Below, piece by piece: positions 58,291-64,000 of a DNA stretch of 64,000 nt. Numbering within the stretch: the first letter of the stretch is position 1; every line of letters begins with the position of its first letter. Below the pieces are notes generated by a model, which was not told the DNA's origin, searched no databases, and saw only the letters and a program-made list of their open reading frames with translations. The stretch spans positions 41,037,456 through 41,101,455 of the forward strand of contig NC_037094.1 in NCBI RefSeq assembly GCF_002994745.2, in the 5' to 3' direction. Made by a program: the position numbers and the translations under genes. Source of the DNA: Rosa chinensis. Lineage: Eukaryota; Streptophyta; Magnoliopsida; Rosales; Rosaceae.

Positions 58291-59205
58291 CTACCCCTCA
58301 TATTGTTGAGAGTTCAAGGCACGATTAGCTATAAGCTCCTTCCCAACTGTAGGGGACTTATCCACAAAAGCTCCTCCAGCTGCAGCATCCAACATTTGCC
58401 TTTCCAAGGGTAAGAGTCCTTCATAGAAACATGTGAGTAGGGTCTCATCCTTCATCTGATGTTGAGGACATTGTGCAAGTAAGGAATTGAACCTCTCATA
58501 GTAAGCAGCATAGGACTCATCATGGGCTTGCTCTATTCCACTGAGCTTCTTTCTAAGTGTGATGACCTTAGAAGCTGGGAAGTATTTCTCCAAGAAGGCC
58601 TTTCTCATTGTCTCCCATGAAGTGATACGTCCTGCAGGAAGTTCATATAGCCAATCCTTGGCTCTATCAGCTAGAGAGAATGGAAATGCTCTCATCTTAA
58701 GAAGGTTCTCATCTGCCCCTTGTGGTTGCATGTTTGCACAAACAGATTGAAATTCTCGAACATGCTTGTTAGCGTCCTCCATATTAAGTCCATGGAAGAT
58801 AGGGAGTTTGTGCAACAAACCACTCTTTAGCTCAAACTCTGCTTGTCTTCCAGCTGCAGGGGGAGGGTATACTATGCCTGTAGGGGGTCCTCCTTCAACA
58901 GTTGCAGTGGAAAGTTCCCTAATAGATGCCATTCTCTCTTCTTCGACTTCTTCAGGTGGTGGTGAAGGTGGTGGTGTAGAGTTGGACGAAATCACAGGTG
59001 AAGGTGAACGTGAAGGAGGAGATGGACTTGGTGTAGGTGATGTAGACTCCTCAGAACAGTAGGTCCTCTTCCCTTGTTCGTTAAAGATGTACCCTCTGTG
59101 TGTCGAAGGGGAAGGGCTTGTCTGCTCAAGAAGTGAAGGACCCTTCAAGCGAGCGAGCCTTGCTTCAATTTCCTTTAGTGTAGAGGATCTAAAAGGCTCG
59201 GTCAT
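58291..59205 (-). CDS. gag: gag of element K, N-terminal 304 codons, ends early by frameshift
   Basis: It starts at ATG 59205 (TEPFRSSTLKEIEARLARLK), with a Ser/Pro-rich segment (about residues 45-85) and the gag domain (about 120-280; WLYELPAGRI, LEKYFPASK, LLTCFYEGLLP). A TAG at 58291 follows a G4 run; one more G would keep the frame open into the zinc-knuckle segment. The product lacks the nucleocapsid part. The sequence is nearly the same as in A. Given the near-identical LTRs, the shift is either very recent, tolerated through help from other copies, or a sequencing error in a homopolymer. Confidence 0.88.
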   Translation of the reverse strand: MTEPFRSSTLKEIEARLARLKGPSLLEQTSPSPSTHRGYIFNEQGKRTYCSEESTSPTPSPSPPSRSPSPVISSNSTPPPSPPPEEVEEERMASIRELSTATVEGGPPTGIVYPPPAAGRQAEFELKSGLLHKLPIFHGLNMEDANKHVREFQSVCANMQPQGADENLLKMRAFPFSLADRAKDWLYELPAGRITSWETMRKAFLEKYFPASKVITLRKKLSGIEQAHDESYAAYYERFNSLLAQCPQHQMKDETLLTCFYEGLLPLERQMLDAAAGGAFVDKSPTVGKELIANRALNSQQYEG

Positions 59206-60109
59206 TCATAGGAATCCTGAACATCATCAAAATTCAAAGAAGTTAGCAAAGTATAAAGTGAGTTAATTACAAATTAGTGATTTATACATCAACCTTACTA
59301 TTCACGAGTCACTATTCACAAGTTACTATTCACGACTTTACTATGTATGATTTATACAAGTATAAAGAGAAGTATAAATTAAAAACTATCCACAATCTTT
59401 TCACAAATAAACCACTTAAGAAGTTTATACAAGTATAAAATGTACAAAACAACACAATTTACAAGTGGAGGTTATGTTCAAGTATCTTATTATCTTTACA
59501 AAATAAAGTTAATATCTCAATTGATTACAAGTTGTAAGTCGAGCCCAATAGAAACCACTACTATTGGTGAGATACGATCTAGGGATAGTCGCCTAGACAT
59601 AAGTCACTTCCCTTTGTTTCAGAAGGCTAGATGGCCAGATTAAGAGGTAAGTGAGAGGGAGGACTCATTTTGGTGACACTACGGAGGCTACTCCCTCATT
59701 GAGGTTTAGGCCCCTATTGGCTACTCCCACATTGTGGTTTACGCACAGTCTATAGTATCTCTGAGATCCAATTGAACCCATCACCCAGGGTCTCAACCTA
59801 AGACACCACCTATATGCCCCTTACTCAGCTTGAAAAGAACTCATGTGTTAGACAGTCCTCCAAATGTTAATAAAAGCCGCCCTCAACTTCATAAGACCTT
59901 AGAAAGGCACTAATGAAGGGTTAAGGCCAATATTAACAAAAGGGCCCTTATCTACTCATACGATTTTACACACTTATAATAAATCAAGAATTTAACAATA
60001 TTTATAATTAATTCTTTACATTTCCTTTGTTTAACAAGATTAGACACCATTTACACAAAACTTTCACACAAACAAACAAAACGTCACTATTCACATCTAA
60101 TTATCTTCT

Positions 60110-60148
<39 letters not shown>

Positions 60149-60926
60149 AAATTAAGTAAAATTACTTCTATTCTTTCCTTTTCTTTACAATTATTTTCAA
60201 CACTTAGGTACGGGAACAGGGAGTCTCGATGTGCAATGGGACTGAAACAGCTACCCTTTTCAAGACTATGTTTAATCCAATATACCTTAGGTGCATCACA
60301 ACATTTTCTTTTGTTATAAATACCATTGATTTCGAATTCAATTCCAAGCGGTAAATCAAGTGGACGTGCGGCCCAAGTATAATCGTCAAGACACTAAGTC
60401 CCTCCTACATCCTTTGGGCAACCTTACTGAAATGGCCAGGTAGGGGAGGACGAACACAAGAGGTAGGATCCATTTTGGCATAGGCTACTCCCTCATTGAG
60501 GTTTACGCCCATTTGTAAGCACTTCTGAATCCAAGAACCTGTCATGAGCGTTGTCCCCTTCCTAGACACCATCCCACATAGGCTATACTTACTTGGATGA
60601 AAAAGATCCTAAGTGTGAAGACAGTTCAATGAATGTTAATAAAGGCCGCCCTCAACCTTAAGGGACCTGGACTAGGTACCAATAAGGGGTTTAGGCCAAT
60701 ATTAATAAACACGACTTCACCTATTCCTTCTTTAATTTACAACTCACAATTAAAATTCGTATTCAATAATATAAATAACAACCTAAGTAATTAATTAACT
60801 AATTAACTAATTAACTAATTAACTAACAAATTAAGAACAATTAACAAGTAAAATTTTTTTTTTTTCTTTTTCGAACACAACATATAAACAAAACAAATAT
60901 TCACAATATGACAAATGATTTTTCAA
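59206..60926 (-). other. Leader of element K with two leader modules and a long A tract
   Basis: From the 5' end: a C/E-type module (about 60720 to 60180, hairpin CCTC/GAGG at 60491-60501), an A tract on the element strand (60113-60145), then an F-type module (about 59980 to 59470, with hairpins at 59727-59737 and 59694-59704). Just before gag, CTAAC and a TTCAG end resemble a 3' splice site. No ORF looks real. Confidence 0.78.
60113..60145 (-). repeat. Homopolymer of 33 bases (poly-A on the element strand)
   Basis: An uninterrupted T33 on the plus strand at the junction of the two leader modules. The length may be unreliable. Confidence 0.85.
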
Positions 60927-60944
60927 TCCCCGGCAACGGCGCCA
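60927..60944 (-). promoter_or_regulatory. Primer-binding site of element K (tRNA-Asp)
   Basis: The plus strand reads TCCCCGGCAACGGCGCCA, with a 5-nt spacer to the 5' LTR. Confidence 0.93.
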
Positions 60945-60949
60945 AAAAT

Positions 60950-63312
60950 TGATGTCGCTTTTATCGAGCGACCAATTTAACCCTGAAATGTCATTAGTAG
61001 TACGTAATAAATAGGGATCGTTCTATTCCGGGGATTGAGGGTACACCTGTCATTGTCAAACAATTAAACAATTAAAATTAAAACAAAGTATAATATTTAC
61101 AAAATATAGACATATTTACGAAAAGGGGGGAGTTTTTGGTTTTTGGTTTTAATTTTCGAAAATAAAATCTAAGTTACCTGAATAATTAAAATGCAAAAAC
61201 ATAAAAATATAAATGGGATGTGAGAACAAAGATCAAAGTCGAAACTCATGATTAAAATTAATTCAAGTTCATCATTGTTCATCATAGTCATGCAAGAGGA
61301 GTTGATCATGTGAAACGTTCAAAAGCAAACAATTTCCCATATTTTACTTTCAATGCTAATTAACCTAAGCGAAAGCACCTAGATTAATTCTATCAAACAT
61401 GCAATCAAGCCCTAGAAAGCTAGTCAATCATGTCATGTTTAACGCAATAAACACCTAGAAAGGCTATCAACTCAAATGTGCAACTTAGTATGAAAAAGTC
61501 CACCTAATTGCAATCTTCTTTGATTAAATTCGGTTTTTGCACAAAACCTTTACTACTTATTGATTCAAGAACACAAAACCAAAAAGTTGATTCATATTCT
61601 CAAATTCGTAGCAACAATCACATAAAAACCCTAAATGTTTCGAACCATTCAAGATAATCATACAAAAGATTTCTATCATGCAAATTTAATCAAACACTCA
61701 CACAAAAGCAACCATAAATCGCAATATATGAATCTGAAAATTAACAATTCATCATAAAATTTCAGAAAACAATACTTGTTCATACATATGTGTCAACTAA
61801 GGCAAAACCAACGAAAATACAAAGCAAAGGTACAAGGAGAATCGGATTACACCGTGATGAAGATGAGATGAATGAAGTGATGATGTGGTCTCTTGAATTT
61901 CGAAAGCAATCTTCAAGGTGGAGGGTGGATGGTGTGCACGGCTTGTCTTCTTCTTCCTTGGCCTTGCTTGAACTTCGTGGTTGCCCTAGAGGATGGAGAA
62001 GAACACGGCTAAACTAGAGAGATTTCTGAATTATTTTCTCAAAGTATAAACGCAAAAGTGTGGAAAATTCGGAACCCTTGACGTTGAGAAAGTGTAGGAA
62101 TATATAGGGGACGGCCCCTAGGTGTCCAAGCCGTCCAAAACCCTAGAGATGTTCACGGCATGTGCTTGCTTCCTCCACATAATTTCCTCCAATGAATTCT
62201 TGCCACATAAGCCCTATGAGGTGGTGCAACCAATCACAAAATTCCAATATTAATTCCCTAAATAATTCTTGCCGAAATATGTAGATAATTTCTGATTTTA
62301 TACACCAATTTCGGCAACAATATATTTAGAGAATAAAAGGGGGATGAACCTAGACTCCTTTGAGAGCTTTTTGTGTTCAACACATATTCTCTTTCCTTTA
62401 AAAGCTCCCTAAGAAATCTCCACGAAATCTCTTTATTTTTCTGATTTTTCCTCACGGCAAAAACCCTAATTTCTCTCTTCATTATCTCTTGCCGAATTCC
62501 CTAGGGTTTGCACGGCATCCCCTTGTTTTCCTCTTGGCTTGGACGGCTAGGTCTTCTAGGGTTTTATCTCTTGATTTATTTCCATAAAAATAACCCTAGA
62601 AAATCTCCATAGAAAATCTTCTTTATTTTCTGATTTTTGGACGCCTCTTCCTTGTTTCTCTCATGCAATTTCACGGCAAACATATCTTTAGGGCTAGGGT
62701 TTGCGTCACAAACCCTAGTGTCATGGGCTTTGATGGGCCATTATCCAATTTGCCGAAAATCCAAAGAGTTCTTGGGCCTCGTTGCTTCATCTTCAAGCCT
62801 TCTCATTTTCCAACGCAAAACACATTATTTTTCCATTTCTTTTTCATGGTTGCGTTGGAAACTTGCTAGGGAAGCCTTCCTCCATTTCGTAGGATTTCCT
62901 GGTTGGACTAGGAAAGCTTGTTTCTTCATTTCTGCTCAAATGTGTGGGCCATTTTCTCTCATGTTCGTTCGTCTTGACGTTCGCAAGCTCCTCTTTCCAT
63001 TCGTGCGTTCATTTCCACTTTCTAGCTCGGAGGTCCTGAAAATAGAAACTATACTTAAAATAGAAACTTTCTAAAAAATGAAAATAGAAACTTACTAAAA
63101 CTGAAAAATAGAAACTTTCCAGAAATGAGAAATGAAAAATGAGAAATGAGAAATGAGAAATGAAAAATGAAGACAAAAATGGAAACTTTCTACAATAAGG
63201 AACTTTCCCAATCAAAGAATGGAAACTTTCCCAAACATGGATTTTTCAAGGAAATGGCGCAGAAAAGTGTAGGGAAATGCAGTTAAAACGTCGCATTAAA
63301 ATGCTCCTATCA
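60950..63312 (-). repeat. 5' LTR of element K (2363 bp)
   Basis: Differs from the 3' LTR by one C (near 62116) and one A (near 62461) in homopolymers. TATATATT on the element strand at 62099-62106. Inverted telobox pair at 62695-62717. CCGGGGATTG at 61028-61037 is the reverse of the U5 motif that pairs with the PBS. Confidence 0.95.
62099..62106 (-). promoter_or_regulatory. TATA box of the element K 5' LTR
   Basis: TATATATT on the element strand, at the same place as in A. Confidence 0.52.
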
Positions 63313-63317
63313 TCTTT
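63313..63317. repeat. TSD of element K, right copy (TCTTT)
   Basis: Matches 49201-49205. Confidence 0.92.
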
Positions 63318-63882
63318 AAACCTTGAGCCTTAGCCCCATTACAACCCTTGAGAAGACCTTCTTGATCCTTAAGATGGGACAGCCCTTGATGTGGAGATGA
63401 GTTACAAGAGTTGAACATATGGCTTGGGTCCATCTGTGCAAGTAGTTGGTACCTTTCATGAGATCTTTAAAAGAAAAATATACATGTGCTTTCGTTTCAT
63501 ATAATATGTGATATACTTGCTATCTTTCACATATACTTGAGTGTATAAGCTTTTAAGCATTGCCTTGAATTCTGAGAGAAGAAAGAGTGGATATGCCTTG
63601 TGAGGATTGAATCAAACTTGTTTGAAACATGCTTGACAGAACCCATCACCATTGTTACAACCAAGTCCTACTTGTGTATGTGTAAATTATGTGTTTCAAT
63701 TAACTCTCGAATGCTTAAACATTGACTCTTGGTTAAGTGCTAATCTTGGTGTTGTGAAAGTAAGAGATTGCTGAGACAAAAAGTTGAAGGGCAATAGAAT
63801 TTTCGTTTGGTTGAGTCTTTAAATTTTCGTTGAGTCTTAGTGTGTGTCTTTGTGTGATTTTGCTAAGGAACTAGCAAAAGCT
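63318..63882 (+). other. Non-coding interior of element E, last part
   Basis: It resumes the E sequence cut at 49205 and matches C (about 20303-20860 in reverse) and A (about 2690-3245). No gene. Confidence 0.85.
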
Positions 63883-63897
63883 AAGTGTGGGGGAATT
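63883..63897 (+). promoter_or_regulatory. Polypurine tract of element E
   Basis: AAGTGTGGGGGAATT immediately before the 3' LTR. Confidence 0.86.
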
Positions 63898-64000
63898 TGA
63901 TAGGAGCATTTTAATGCGACGTTTTAACTGTTATTTCCCTATATTTTCTGCGTTATTTCCTCAATAAAACTCTGTTTAGGAAAGTTTCCATTCTTCGAAT
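63898..64000 (+). repeat. Start of 3' LTR of element E
   Basis: The first 103 bp match 45071-45173 base for base as far as I can see. The rest is outside the window. Confidence 0.9.

Larger units (their letters stand above)
49206..63312 (-). mobile_element. Element K: full-length Athila-like retrotransposon, minus strand
   Basis: 14.1 kb with LTRs of 2361 and 2363 bp that differ only in two homopolymer lengths, tRNA-Asp PBS, long leader, gag, pol, 3' non-coding region, PPT and TSD TCTTT. Pol is open; gag has two frameshifts. It is the youngest level of the six-level nest and the closest coding relative of A and of the non-coding C/E family. Confidence 0.95.
45071..64000 (+). mobile_element. 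Element E: non-coding LTR retrotransposon carrying element K; 3' end outside window
   Basis: 5' LTR 45071-47000, PBS, leader, 3' non-coding region interrupted at 49205 by K and resumed at 63318, PPT at 63883-63897 and the start of the 3' LTR at 63898. Excluding K the interior is about 2.8 kb with no gag or pol. Same family as C, but with the PBS still present. Left TSD is GTAAA (45066-45070). Confidence 0.92.

Noticed and set aside
60113..60145. Poly-A tail of an inserted LINE, SINE or processed gene
   Set aside because: No TSD, no other retroposon sequence and leader modules on both sides.

Overview
This window is plant nuclear DNA, probably from an angiosperm, made entirely of nested LTR retrotransposons. 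I find no host gene, tRNA, rRNA or CRISPR. The protein-coding elements are Ty3/Gypsy type in the order gag, protease, RT, RNase H, integrase, with no chromodomain. Their primer-binding site (PBS) is an 18-nt match to the 3' end of plant tRNA-Asp. Together with an RT of the FMDD type, this points to the Athila lineage. No env-like ORF is present. The species cannot be read from the sequence.

I resolve ten insertions, with 5-bp target-site duplications (TSDs) where both ends are visible. M (minus strand, 5574-13540 and 34819-35022) is the oldest host. A (+, 1-5573) is gag-only, lacks pol, and sits in M's 3' LTR. B (+, 13541-34813, TSD AAAAA) sits in M's protease/pol coding region and is complete except for C. 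C (minus, 18268-25034, TSD CAATG) is a non-coding element inside B's gag zinc knuckle. H (minus LTR, from 35023) sits in M's protease region. F (minus, 35725-42027, TSD AACCA) is a non-coding element in H's LTR. D (+ LTR, from 42766) sits in H's LTR, G (+ LTR, from 43776) in D, and E (+, from 45071) is a non-coding element in G. K (minus, 49206-63312, TSD TCTTT) sits in E and is full length, with intact pol but a frameshifted gag. The chain M>H>D>G>E>K is six levels deep, and its right-hand ends lie beyond base 64000.

There are at least four LTR families: A/H/K (~2.3 kb), C/D/E (~1.9-2.0 kb), B/M (~2.7 kb) and F (~1.7 kb), plus G, of which only part is seen. All LTRs start TGATAGGAGC and end CATCA or TATCA. 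C/E and F have a leader, PBS, polypurine tract (PPT) and LTRs but no gag or pol, so they would need proteins from relatives such as K or B. LTR pairs of B, C, F and K are almost identical, so these insertions are recent.

The most interesting content is non-coding RNA structure shared across families. There is a 10-nt U5 motif complementary to the PBS. There are three short hairpins whose stems change by paired substitutions between families: at the U5 end of the LTR, in the leader, and about 47 nt after the pol stop. An identical 16-mer occurs in the 3' region of all seven copies seen, and a PPT-like motif occurs three times in each 3' region. These look like cis-acting replication signals that let coding and non-coding elements share one machinery.
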